The notes under the pieces are model-generated. The model ran no database searches. It was not told where the DNA came from and worked only from the letters and a program-made list of their open reading frames with translations. A program made the translations under genes and the position numbers. Below, piece after piece: positions 18,678-26,293 of a DNA stretch of 64,000 bases. The DNA is from Pseudomonas extremorientalis. Its GTDB lineage: Bacteria > Pseudomonadota > Gammaproteobacteria > Pseudomonadales > Pseudomonadaceae. The DNA is taken from positions 62,001 to 126,000 of the forward strand of contig NZ_MDGK01000015.1 of the NCBI RefSeq assembly GCF_001870465.1, written 5' to 3'. The number at the start of each line of letters is the position of its first letter. Position 1 is the stretch's first letter.

Positions 18678-19307
18678 CTACAGATACCTCAGGTCAAGCA
18701 CGATGGAACCGTCCAGGGGGACTTCCTGCTTGAGGGTCAAATAGGCGGCCGCGTTGATCGACGTATTGACTTGCAAGGTGGCCGCGATCTGGCGGTGGGG
18801 TTCCGGCACCAACGTACCGGGGTGAGCGAACCCCATGTAATTGTTCGGGTAGGCATTGCTTTCCGGGAACCAGGTCAGTCCCTGATTGCTGGACGCCAGC
18901 ACCAATACGCGCTCGCCGTCGCCCATCACGTCGCGAAAGGCAATGGACACGGTGCCGAGTCGTTCAGTGGGGGCGTGGACGTTATGGCCCAGGCCATAGT
19001 AAAAACCCGGGCCCAGGGATGAATCGGCGCGGTTGTCCAAGCCCACCAACACAAACAGCACCGACTCGTTGCAGCTCACATTCAAGTCCAGGGCCTGGGT
19101 AGGCAAGACACTGAACTCGTATTGGTTGAGACTGCGTGCCGGCACTAATCCGTGGTCGACGATGCCATTGGCCGACAGTGTCGGTGTACACGCGCTGGGG
19201 GTGATTATCCCGGTCACATTCAATTCGGTACTGGAGGCCGCCAACGCTGCGGGCCCGCTACACAGCAGGCAAAGCATGGCAAGAAGGCGTGAAGAGGTGT
19301 GCTTCAT
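18678..19307 (-). CDS. DUF1120 fimbrial-type subunit
   Basis: A 209-residue exported protein; the signal peptide ends near residue 23 (AALA). DUF1120 landmarks: STELNVTGIITPSACTP with Cys40, VDHGLVPARSLNQ, LNVSCNE with Cys79, and C-terminus LRYL. The central part (FYYGLGHNVHAPTERLGTVSIAF) differs most from its paralogues. Start ATG 19307 is chosen because it immediately precedes the signal peptide; an in-frame GTG four codons earlier is possible. It directly precedes the chaperone gene, with a two-base gap. Confidence 0.8.
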   Translation of the reverse strand: MKHTSSRLLAMLCLLCSGPAALAASSTELNVTGIITPSACTPTLSANGIVDHGLVPARSLNQYEFSVLPTQALDLNVSCNESVLFVLVGLDNRADSSLGPGFYYGLGHNVHAPTERLGTVSIAFRDVMGDGERVLVLASSNQGLTWFPESNAYPNNYMGFAHPGTLVPEPHRQIAATLQVNTSINAAAYLTLKQEVPLDGSIVLDLRYL

Positions 19308-19394
19308 GGGGAGGTTCACCGGTTGCCTGGTTCTTCGTTTCAGTGCAGGACACAGGCAGGTCTCATGACCTGCCTGTGTGCGTTTCGAGTGGGC

Positions 19395-20018
19395 TTAGAG
19401 GTAGCGCACCGTCACGGTCACCGAACCGTCGATGGCCACCTCGTTGGTCAGCGTCAATTGGCTGGAAGGGGCGATCTTGGGGCTGACAATCAGGTCCGAG
19501 GTCAACACTTGAACAGGGATGGGCGTGGCGACGGCGGTGTCGGCTACCGAGATCAGGTTGTCGGGCGTCAAGCTGCGCTCATTGACCCAGGTCACGCCGC
19601 CGTCGACGGAGGCGATCGTCCGCCCCTCCACGCCATCGGCAATCGGCGTGTTCAGGCTCAGGCCCATGGCCCCGAGCTTCTGTGTACCGTTGACCAGGCC
19701 CAGGCCGAATTCGCTGATGTCGCCGCCATAGTTCGAGCCGGCACGGTTGTCATCGGCGTCCAGGGCCATGAGGGTAGCCGCGTCGCAGGTGACGGTCAGT
19801 TGTACGGTTTGCTCGGTGAGGGGCGTTACCTGGTCGACATTCAAATCCTTGGCGGAAATCTTGCCGTAGTCCACAGACCCGCTATTGGACAGGGCTGGAG
19901 TGCAGGCACTGGGGGTGATCAGGCCCTTGACGGTGAGATCGACGCTGGAGGCCGCGAAGGCGCTGGTGCCACCGGCCAGCAGTACGGTGGCGAACAGGGT
20001 ATTCAAGGAAAGTTTCAT
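19395..20018 (-). CDS. DUF1120 fimbrial-type subunit
   Basis: A 207-residue exported protein; the signal peptide ends near residue 22 (TSAFA). Landmarks: SVDLTVKGLITPSACTP with Cys39, VDYGKISAKDLNVD, LTVTCDA with Cys78, and C-terminus VRYL. Its mid-section (DNRAGSNY, FGLGLVNGTQKLGAM) is close to that of the subunits at 13624 and 20712, indicating tandem duplication. The start is ATG 20018. The 87-base gap to the next gene downstream is the longest in the operon apart from the chaperone-usher gap; no terminator is visible in it. Confidence 0.8.
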   Translation of the reverse strand: MKLSLNTLFATVLLAGGTSAFAASSVDLTVKGLITPSACTPALSNSGSVDYGKISAKDLNVDQVTPLTEQTVQLTVTCDAATLMALDADDNRAGSNYGGDISEFGLGLVNGTQKLGAMGLSLNTPIADGVEGRTIASVDGGVTWVNERSLTPDNLISVADTAVATPIPVQVLTSDLIVSPKIAPSSQLTLTNEVAIDGSVTVTVRYL

Positions 20019-20054
20019 GGTCAGGCTCCATATAAAGGACAAGGGAAAAAAGGG

Positions 20055-20678
20055 TTACCAGTACTTGAGTTGCAACGTGGCACTGCCATCGATCGGCAGC
20101 TCGTCCAGCAGGGTCAGGTCGCGGGCCGGGGCGATGATGGTGAAGGCCCGCAGGCGAGCGCTGAGGTCGGTGATGGCAATCGGGGTATAGGGGGCGCCCG
20201 CGGCGGCGAAGGCGGTGAGTGCGGCGTGCCCCAGGTAGGACGACGGCCCCCAGCTGGCACCGCCGTCCCGCGACATGATGGCCTGTACCGGCGTCGCGTC
20301 CGCCACGGGCTCGAACAGCCCGAGCGCGACGCTGCCCAGCATCTGGTCATCGTTGACCACTCCCAGCCCGTGGAACACCGGGTTGATGGCTGACGTTCCG
20401 CCACGGTTATCGACGGTGGTCAGGGTGAAATGCGTGGCGCCCTCGCAATGCACATCCAGTTGCATTTCACCGGGGAGCAAACGGGTCGGCAGATCGATGT
20501 CCAGATCCCGACCGGTCAACTTGCCATGATCGACGACGCCCTCATTGGACAGGCTGGGGGTGCATGAGCTAGGCGTAATGGTGCCCGAGACACTCAGGTC
20601 GGTAGTGCTGGCTGCGAAAGCTGCGGGGGCGCAGACACTCAGCAATAGGGCAAGTGTGGCGCAGGTTCTTCTGTCCAT
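20055..20678 (-). CDS. DUF1120 fimbrial-type subunit
   Basis: A 207-residue exported protein; the signal peptide ends near residue 22 (APAAFA). Landmarks: STTDLSVSGTITPSSCTP with Cys39, VVDHGKLTGRDLDID, LDVHCEG with Cys78. The C-terminus is LKYW, the only subunit here ending in Trp instead of Leu, while the penultimate Tyr is kept. The ATG at 20678 has AAGGA about 11 bases upstream. The sequence DGGASWGPSSYLGHAALT in the second half resembles the other subunits. Confidence 0.8.
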   Translation of the reverse strand: MDRRTCATLALLLSVCAPAAFAASTTDLSVSGTITPSSCTPSLSNEGVVDHGKLTGRDLDIDLPTRLLPGEMQLDVHCEGATHFTLTTVDNRGGTSAINPVFHGLGVVNDDQMLGSVALGLFEPVADATPVQAIMSRDGGASWGPSSYLGHAALTAFAAAGAPYTPIAITDLSARLRAFTIIAPARDLTLLDELPIDGSATLQLKYW

Positions 20679-20711
20679 CGGCACGGGTCCTTGTGAAGAG
20701 AAAAGAGGGGA

Positions 20712-21338
20712 TTACAGGTAACGCATTTCCAAGGTGGCGGAGCCGGTGAGAGGCTGCTCCTCGGTCAAAGTCAGGCCGCGGGTGGCGGCAATGTATCCGT
20801 AGATGAGCAGGTTGCTGGTCAAGTTGCGGATCGGAACCGGTGCCCAGGCCCCGCCTGAGTCATCGCCGAAACCGGCGAGTCGACCACGGATCCACAACGC
20901 GTTCGGCGAGCTCTGGATCCAGGTGACACCGTTGTCTCGTGAGGACAGGGTGGAGATCGGCAGACCTTCGGCGGTGGAGCTGTTCAGCCCCAGGTGGTAA
21001 GCACCGATGGAGCGGTTCTGGTTGATCACCCCCAGGCCGAAGGAGGTATCGCCGCCGCCTACACTATTCTCGACGGCATGGAATACATACAACGTCGCGG
21101 CGTCGCATTCCACGCTCAGTTGCAGGTTGGCGGTCGGCAAGAGCGTGGCGCTTTCCACGTAGAGGTCGGCAAACGCTATCTTGCCGTAGTCGACAACCCC
21201 GCCTGCGCTGAGGGTTGGTGTGCAGGCGTTTGGGGTGATCACACCCGTGACGTTCAAGTCGATACTGCTGGCAGCCAGCGCAGGTGTAGCGGCTGCCATC
21301 AGTAAAGTGGTGAGAAGCAGGGAATGTGGGGCTTTCAT
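20712..21338 (-). CDS. DUF1120 fimbrial-type subunit (first gene of operon)
   Basis: A 208-residue exported protein, first in the leftward operon. The signal peptide ends near residue 22 (ATPALA). Landmarks: SIDLNVTGVITPNACTP with Cys39, VVDYGKIAFADLYVE, LSVECDA with Cys78, and C-terminus MRYL. The start is ATG 21338; the frame stays open for 65 codons upstream, but those residues lack a coding look and the signal peptide defines the start. First position often marks the major subunit in such operons, so this is the best candidate for the shaft subunit; that is inference. Confidence 0.8.
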   Translation of the reverse strand: MKAPHSLLLTTLLMAAATPALAASSIDLNVTGVITPNACTPTLSAGGVVDYGKIAFADLYVESATLLPTANLQLSVECDAATLYVFHAVENSVGGGDTSFGLGVINQNRSIGAYHLGLNSSTAEGLPISTLSSRDNGVTWIQSSPNALWIRGRLAGFGDDSGGAWAPVPIRNLTSNLLIYGYIAATRGLTLTEEQPLTGSATLEMRYL

Positions 21339-21786
21339 TTGAACAACGTATTCCTGGCAAAGTGTTGGCACGGAGGGCAGACAAGTGGCACGGGCGGGGC
21401 GCTGGCGTCGCAGGGTCAGGATGTTTTTCACAAGCGACGCCGCGCCTTCTATTGCCTTGAGCCGGGACACATTTAACGCCCGTGGCCCAGGGGGGAGGAA
21501 TGCAACAATTACGATAATGGGTCTGCCTGACAAACCTGCCTTGATGCTGGAAACAACTGATGTGCTTGTAAGAAAAATTGCTTAGTCGTAGTTGTTGTAT
21601 CGATCAAACCCATTCATTCGGATATTTTTCGCGCTCTTTGAATCCGCACAGCCTGTGTTTTGTACAGGTCTGAATGTATTTGCGCGAAAAGTTCGAGTGA
21701 AATCGTCCGACAGGTCATTGACCTTTCGAACGTCTCCCTGCGCCGGGTGCCAGCCTGGTGAGCTGATCGCTCTGCATGAGGTTGTT
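21339..21786. promoter_or_regulatory. divergent control region of the DUF1120 operon and phosphorelay genes
   Basis: This 448-base gap has no convincing gene. It is more AT-rich than its surroundings around 21555-21700. It must contain the leftward promoter of the fimbrial operon and the rightward promoter of the REC-Hpt gene. On the minus strand near 21565-21575 the sequence TTCTTACA occurs, similar to sites used by RcsB/EvgA-type regulators. I could not assign promoters with confidence. Confidence 0.4.
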
Positions 21787-22608
21787 ATGCCGGGCAACGA
21801 GCCACGTCGTCATCCACCCAAGGTTTTGCATTCGGTTGACTCACCGGCCTATTGGCAACAAGCCAGGGTGCTGGTGGTCGATGACCATGCCACCTATCGG
21901 CTGCTGGTGGGCTCGCTGCTCCAAGTGCTTGGCGTCAGCCACGAAACCTGTGGCGACGGGCGCATGGCCTTGCAGGCCCTGGCTTCGCGTCACTTTGACT
22001 TGGTCATCAGCGACTGCCGCATGCCGGTCATGGATGGCTATGCCATGACGCGTGAATGGCGCCGACGCGAGCGCATCACGGGAAAGCCGGGGATTCCCAT
22101 CATCGCCATGACCGGGCGCCTGGGGCTCGAAGAGGTTCAGCGTTGCCTGGGATGTGGCATGGATGGGTGGCTGGTCAAACCCATCGGCCTGTGGCAGTTG
22201 CGCGAGCTACTCACCGAGTGGCTGGCGCCGGCGCCGATGCACGCTGCGCAAGTGCGCGTGCAGCCGGCGAGGCGCCGGCGCGAACAGTTGCCTTCCCGGG
22301 CCAGCCTCACTGCCACCTTTGGTTCATGGGCGGTGGTAGAGACGATGCTCGCAAGCCTGGCGCGAGAGGCCCGGGAAGATCTGGCTATGCTGGTGCAGGC
22401 GCGTATCAGCGGGGACGCCGTGCTGACCTCGCAACGCTTGCATCGCCTGGCGGGCAGCGTGGCGTTTCTGGGGGCAACGCGACTGGAACAACACGCCGCT
22501 GTGTTGATTGACCGCGTGCAGGCCAGCGGAGTGGAGGTGAATCGGCAGGCACTGGAGCTGTTTCATCGCGAAGTCGAACGTTATCTGTTGCGCTTACATA
22601 AACTATGA
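21787..22608 (+). CDS. REC-Hpt phosphorelay protein without a kinase domain
   Basis: A 273-residue cytoplasmic protein. Residues 26-145 are a receiver domain with the acidic pair Asp32-Asp33, phospho-acceptor Asp76 (SDCRMPVMDG), Thr109 and Lys131 (LVKP). Residues about 170-270 are a histidine phosphotransfer domain with His219 in LHRLAGSVAFLGA. This is the same order as the C-terminal part of hybrid kinases such as BvgS, EvgS, RcsC and PvrS, but no sensor, HisKA or HATPase region is present. The ATG at 21787 follows GAGG; the in-frame 65 codons upstream look noncoding. Together with the RcsB-like gene downstream it probably controls the divergent fimbrial operon. Confidence 0.85.
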   Translation: MPGNEPRRHPPKVLHSVDSPAYWQQARVLVVDDHATYRLLVGSLLQVLGVSHETCGDGRMALQALASRHFDLVISDCRMPVMDGYAMTREWRRRERITGKPGIPIIAMTGRLGLEEVQRCLGCGMDGWLVKPIGLWQLRELLTEWLAPAPMHAAQVRVQPARRRREQLPSRASLTATFGSWAVVETMLASLAREAREDLAMLVQARISGDAVLTSQRLHRLAGSVAFLGATRLEQHAAVLIDRVQASGVEVNRQALELFHREVERYLLRLHKL

Positions 22609-22620
22609 GTTCAGGTAATT

Positions 22621-22655
22621 GTAGGATTTTTCATGTTTGAATCGTAGGAATTGTC
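22621..22655. promoter_or_regulatory. direct repeat GTAGGAWTTKTC, possible response-regulator site
   Basis: GTAGGATTTTTC at 22621-22632 and GTAGGAATTGTC at 22644-22655 share 10 of 12 bases and start 23 bases apart, about two helical turns. They lie in the 196-base gap just upstream of the RcsB-like gene. The arrangement suits binding of a response-regulator dimer pair; autoregulation is a reasonable guess. Confidence 0.4.
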
Positions 22656-22804
22656 TGTATGTAATTTCCTTTTATCATGTGGGCTAAGTGTCGCTCTCCA
22701 GTAACCATGGGGAGTGGGTAAACCCGTCCAGTTATTTCAGGTTGTTACATAGGACTGGGCGCGCTATTTTGCATATATTCAAATTGCCATCATGGGTAGC
22801 GACG

Positions 22805-23437
22805 ATGATTCGCATAATTATTGCTGACGATCACCCCATCGTGCGTATCGGGCAGAAAGTGGTAATCGAAGCCAGTGGTAAGTGCAAAGTCGTAGGGGAG
22901 GCCAATGGTCCGGATGAATTGCTGGCGCTGGTGAACAGTACCGCTTGCGACGCCATCGTGACCGACTTTGCCATGCCGGGCGATCAACAGGCGGATGGTT
23001 ACGGACTGCTGGGTTTGTTGCACCGGCAATACCCCAGGTTGCCGGTGATCCTGGTGACCATGTTCGCCAATGTGGTCACTTTGAGGGAGGCGTTCGCCCA
23101 TGGTGCACGGGCGATCGTGGCCAAGAGCGCGTCTGCCAGGGAGTTGCCCTTGGCGCTGCGGGCTGTGGTCGAGGGGCGTACCTTCGTCAGTGAGTGCCTG
23201 CGCCTGCAGATGGAGCAGACCGAACTGGCGCATCCGTCCCAGCCACAGCTGTCGGGCAAGGAGAGAGAGGTGGTGAGAATGCTTGCCAGCGGCATGACCG
23301 TCAGCCAGATCGCCGCGCGGGTCAACCGCAGCATCTCGACCATCAGCAAGCAAAAGAGTACAGCCATGCAGCGGTTATGCATTTCCACCGATGTGGATCT
23401 ATTCACCTATGCGCGGCAAAGCGGCATGGTGCCTTAG
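22805..23437 (+). CDS. RcsB-like response regulator (REC plus LuxR-type HTH)
   Basis: A 210-residue DNA-binding response regulator. The receiver has Asp8-Asp9 and acceptor Asp54 in VTDFAMPGD, closely resembling RcsB (ITDLSMPGD). The LuxR-type HTH at about residues 145-205 reads LSGKEREVVRMLASGMTVSQIAARVNRSISTISKQKSTAM, matching the RcsB recognition region. In P. aeruginosa an RcsB of this kind regulates the cupD fimbrial genes through an RcsC/PvrS-type phosphorelay. The start is ATG 22805, giving the standard length; an open frame upstream to 22688 lacks family similarity. His219 of the neighbouring Hpt protein is the obvious phosphodonor candidate. Confidence 0.88.
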   Translation: MIRIIIADDHPIVRIGQKVVIEASGKCKVVGEANGPDELLALVNSTACDAIVTDFAMPGDQQADGYGLLGLLHRQYPRLPVILVTMFANVVTLREAFAHGARAIVAKSASARELPLALRAVVEGRTFVSECLRLQMEQTELAHPSQPQLSGKEREVVRMLASGMTVSQIAARVNRSISTISKQKSTAMQRLCISTDVDLFTYARQSGMVP

Positions 23438-23669
23438 TTGTAATGCATTGCGAGAAAGTTTCAGTTTTATTGCGCGGTTCAAGAGGGCGATTCGTATTAC
23501 TTGTATGGGGCATTAGTGTGGGGCGGGTTAGTGTGTGCTTATGTACCCGGCAGCGATAAGTCGGCGGCATAACTACTTATGTCCAACACTGAGTCAGGCA
23601 GGGGCGGGTGTCTTGTTATGCGACAGGACAAGCGTTTCTGTTTTGCCTTGAATGCGAGCACTCGAATTG

Positions 23670-24296
23670 ATGAAACAATCACTTTCCCTTGTTACCAGCG
23701 CGTTTTTATTGATGGGCGCGTCGAACTTGTTTGCGGCCTCCAGCATAGACCTGAGGGTCGTGGGTGCCTTGACGCCTTCCGCCTGCACGCCTGCTTTGTC
23801 CGGCGGCGGTATGGTGGACCACGGCAAGATTTCCATGAGCGATTTTCCCGGTGACGCCTACCTGCCTGAGGTCACGTTGGCGTTGAGTGTCAATTGCGAA
23901 GCATCAACGTTGATGGCGGTCATGGCCATTGACAATCGCCCGGGCACTGCGTGGTACGGCCACGACACTGATGGGGCATTTGGCCTGGGGCTCTACAATA
24001 GCCGGCGCTTGGGCGGGTATCAGTTCCTTGTGAAAAACGTCCAGGCGGACGGTGCCGCGGCACCGGCGATTGAATCCGTGGATGGAAAAACCTGGTTTCC
24101 CGCGCCCGAAGACCAAACCTGGCAAGTCGGCTGGATGCGTTCGGTGGGGGCGGTCGGTGAAGTCGACGCGCTGCCGGTACCGGTCCAGAACCTGGCGATG
24201 GAAGTACTGATCCAGACCCGCGTCAGGAAGCCTACGGGCGCTACCGAGGAAGTCCCTTTGGACGGCAGCGCCACCCTGGATATCGTTTACCTCTGA
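23670..24296 (+). CDS. DUF1120 fimbrial-type subunit, detached from the operon
   Basis: A 208-residue exported protein on the opposite strand from the fimbrial operon, 232 bases after the RcsB-like gene. The signal peptide ends near residue 22 (SNLFA). Landmarks: SIDLRVVGALTPSACTP with Cys39, MVDHGKISMSDF, LSVNCEA with Cys76 (37 residues apart instead of 39), and C-terminus IVYL. The start is ATG 23670; an ATG six codons earlier is in frame. The gap before it is long enough for its own promoter, so it may be expressed separately from the main operon and use the same chaperone and usher. Confidence 0.8.
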   Translation: MKQSLSLVTSAFLLMGASNLFAASSIDLRVVGALTPSACTPALSGGGMVDHGKISMSDFPGDAYLPEVTLALSVNCEASTLMAVMAIDNRPGTAWYGHDTDGAFGLGLYNSRRLGGYQFLVKNVQADGAAAPAIESVDGKTWFPAPEDQTWQVGWMRSVGAVGEVDALPVPVQNLAMEVLIQTRVRKPTGATEEVPLDGSATLDIVYL

Positions 24297-24392
24297 CGCA
24301 CCCTCGCTTATCCACCGAGTGAAAGAACATGGTGTTTCCAGACGCCGCGGATTATCGTGCTGGCCTTATGCCGATAACCGCGGAGCCTGTCC

Positions 24393-24863
24393 ATGAGTGA
24401 AGCCCACAATGCCCTGATCACCGAGTTCTACAGCGCCTTCCAGCGCCTGGACGCCGAGGCCATGTCGGCCTGCTACACCGACGATGTGGTCTTCAGCGAC
24501 CCGGCCTTCGGCGAACTGCGCGGCCGCGATGCCGGTGACATGTGGCGCATGCTCACCACCCGCGCCAAGGATTTCTCCCTGACCTTCGACAATGTGCGCA
24601 GCGACGACCGTAGCGGTGGCGCTCACTGGGTGGCGACTTACCTGTTCAGCGCCACTGGCAACACAGTGGTCAACGATATCCAGGCGCGCTTTGTGTTTCG
24701 CGACGGCAAAATCTGCGAACACCACGATCACTTTGACCTGTGGCGCTGGTCGCGCCAGGCCTTGGGCACCAAGGGGTTGTTGCTGGGGTGGACGCCGCTG
24801 GTGAAAAACGCCGTGCGTGCCCAGGCGCGCAAAGGCTTGAAGGCATTCCAGGCCAGTCGTTGA
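24393..24863 (+). CDS. NTF2-like (SnoaL-type) family protein
   Basis: A 156-residue cytoplasmic protein of the nuclear-transport-factor-2 fold. The N-terminal helix [38 protein letters not shown] is typical of polyketide-cyclase-like SnoaL proteins, and [14 protein letters not shown] closes the fold. Members are isomerases, hydrolases or ligand binders; a catalytic assignment is not possible here. The ATG at 24393 follows GGAGCCTGTCC. It may be co-transcribed with the GIY-YIG gene 37 bases downstream. Confidence 0.8.
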   Translation: MSEAHNALITEFYSAFQRLDAEAMSACYTDDVVFSDPAFGELRGRDAGDMWRMLTTRAKDFSLTFDNVRSDDRSGGAHWVATYLFSATGNTVVNDIQARFVFRDGKICEHHDHFDLWRWSRQALGTKGLLLGWTPLVKNAVRAQARKGLKAFQASR

Positions 24864-24900
24864 TAAGCTTGGCAACTCCTATGCCTTGCCGAATCGATCC

Positions 24901-25173
24901 GTGAATACGCCTGACCCCAAACCCTGGTTCGTCTACCTGGTGCGCGCCGCCAATGGCTCGCTGTACTGCGGCATCAGCAATGACCCGGTGCGCCGGTTCG
25001 CCTCGCACCAGAGCGGCAAGGGTGCGCGGTTTTTCCTGTCCAGCCCGGCGGTGGCGCTGGTGTACACCGAGCAATGCGCGAGCAAGGGCGAGGCCCTGCG
25101 TCAGGAACGGCTGATCAAGAAGTTGAAGAAGAGCGCCAAGGAGTGCCTGGCGGCAAGTGGCTCATTGATTTGA
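24901..25173 (+). CDS. GIY-YIG nuclease-domain protein (YhbQ type)
   Basis: A 90-residue protein consisting of a single GIY-YIG domain: [29 protein letters not shown] carries the paired motifs and the catalytic Arg, with [18 protein letters not shown] as the conserved C-terminal helix and its Glu. Small stand-alone GIY-YIG proteins of this type are widespread and poorly characterised; some affect DNA repair. The start is uncertain: GTG 24901 is used, TTG 24886 is the alternative. Confidence 0.8.
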   Translation: MNTPDPKPWFVYLVRAANGSLYCGISNDPVRRFASHQSGKGARFFLSSPAVALVYTEQCASKGEALRQERLIKKLKKSAKECLAASGSLI

Positions 25174-25248
25174 CTGATGAGTTCCCATCATGCCCGCGCC
25201 AGGGTTTGCAGGCTAAGCTAGCGATTCACTTCTCTCGCGGAGCCTGGC

Positions 25249-26184
25249 ATGTCTGAGTTGATCCTCCACCACTACCCGCAGTCCCCCTTCGCTGAAAAAG
25301 CCCGGCTGTTGCTGGGCTTCAAGGGGTTGTCCTGGCGTTCTGTACATATTTCGCCGGTGATGCCCAAGCCAGACCTCACCGCTCTCACGGGCGGTTATCG
25401 CAAGACCCCCGTGCTGCAAATCGGTGCCGATATCTACTGCGACACCGCGCTGATCGCCCGGCGCCTGGAACAGGAAAAAGCCGCTCCGGCCCTGTTTCCC
25501 CAAGGCCTGGAACTGGTCACCCAAGGCTTCGCCGCCTGGGCCGATTCGGTGGTGTTCTCCCATGCGGTGGCGCTGGTGTTCCAGCCGGAATCACTGGCGG
25601 TCAAGTTCGCCAAGGTGCCGCCGGAAATGCTCCAGGTGCTGGTGGCGGATCGCAGCAAACTGTTCAGCGGCGGCACGGCGACTCGGGTGCAATTGGATGT
25701 AGCCAAGCATCAGTGGCCGGCGATTGTTGGCCGCATCGATCAGCAACTGCAGCACCAGGCCGGGGATTTCCTGTTCGGCGAGCCGTCGATTGCCGACTTT
25801 GCCCTGGCCCATCCCCTGTGGTTCCTCAAAGGCTCTTCAGTGACGTCGCCTTTGGTAGACGCCTATCCCGCCGTTGCCGCCTGGTTGGATCGTGTGCTGG
25901 GTTTCGGCCACGGTACCTCCACTCAGATGAGCGCCGAGCAAGCCCTGGACGTGTCGCGCAATGCGACGCCGGCTGCTCTGCCCGAAGAACTGTTTGAAGA
26001 CTTGAACGGCTTCAAGGCAGGCCAGCAGGTGACCATTTCGGCGACCGACTACGGCACCGACCCGGTCGCCGGCGAACTGCTGTTTGCCGGGCGTGAAGAA
26101 CTGATCCTGCGCCGCACCGACGAGCGCGCGGGCACCGTGCATGTGCATTTCCCGCGCATCGGTTTTCGCATCCAGGCGCAATAG
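25249..26184 (+). CDS. glutathione S-transferase-like protein with extra C-terminal domain
   Basis: A 311-residue protein. Residues 1-80 form a GST N-terminal thioredoxin-like domain (LILHHYPQSPFAEKARLLLGFKGL, with KTPVLQIG supplying the cis-Pro loop). Residues about 90-225 are the helical GST domain. A further stretch of about 70 residues (DLNGFKAGQQVTISATDYG to the end) is predicted beta-rich and is not part of ordinary GSTs. The usual catalytic Ser, Tyr or Cys is not certain (Ser12 is a candidate). No neighbouring pathway suggests a substrate. Confidence 0.75.
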   Translation: MSELILHHYPQSPFAEKARLLLGFKGLSWRSVHISPVMPKPDLTALTGGYRKTPVLQIGADIYCDTALIARRLEQEKAAPALFPQGLELVTQGFAAWADSVVFSHAVALVFQPESLAVKFAKVPPEMLQVLVADRSKLFSGGTATRVQLDVAKHQWPAIVGRIDQQLQHQAGDFLFGEPSIADFALAHPLWFLKGSSVTSPLVDAYPAVAAWLDRVLGFGHGTSTQMSAEQALDVSRNATPAALPEELFEDLNGFKAGQQVTISATDYGTDPVAGELLFAGREELILRRTDERAGTVHVHFPRIGFRIQAQ

Positions 26185-26191
26185 GGAAAAA

Positions 26192-26203
26192 TATTTGCAA
26201 ATA
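26192..26203. promoter_or_regulatory. 12-base palindrome upstream of the TonB receptor gene
   Basis: TATTTGCAAATA is a perfect palindrome in an AT-rich stretch 91 bases before the receptor start. It resembles half of a Fur-type operator but does not match the 19-base consensus well. Iron control is plausible from the gene product only. Confidence 0.3.
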
Positions 26204-26293
26204 AAAGTGAGGTAAAACCACCGCGCAACCGTGTAGTGCTTGAAACTGCGATCTATTCGCATTAACAGCGTTTTCTACACGGGTTCTCACAGC

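Noticed and set aside
13624..21338. The DUF1120 genes as spore-coat-U (Csu-type) pilins
   Set aside because: The sequence pattern (ITPxACTP, VDxGKI, terminal xYL) matches DUF1120, not the SCPU domain, although the chaperone shows some non-classical features.
21592..21786. A 65-codon N-terminal extension of the REC-Hpt protein as a remnant of a sensor region
   Set aside because: The residues show no membrane or sensor pattern, the stretch is AT-rich like the promoter region, and a better start with a ribosome-binding site is at 21787.
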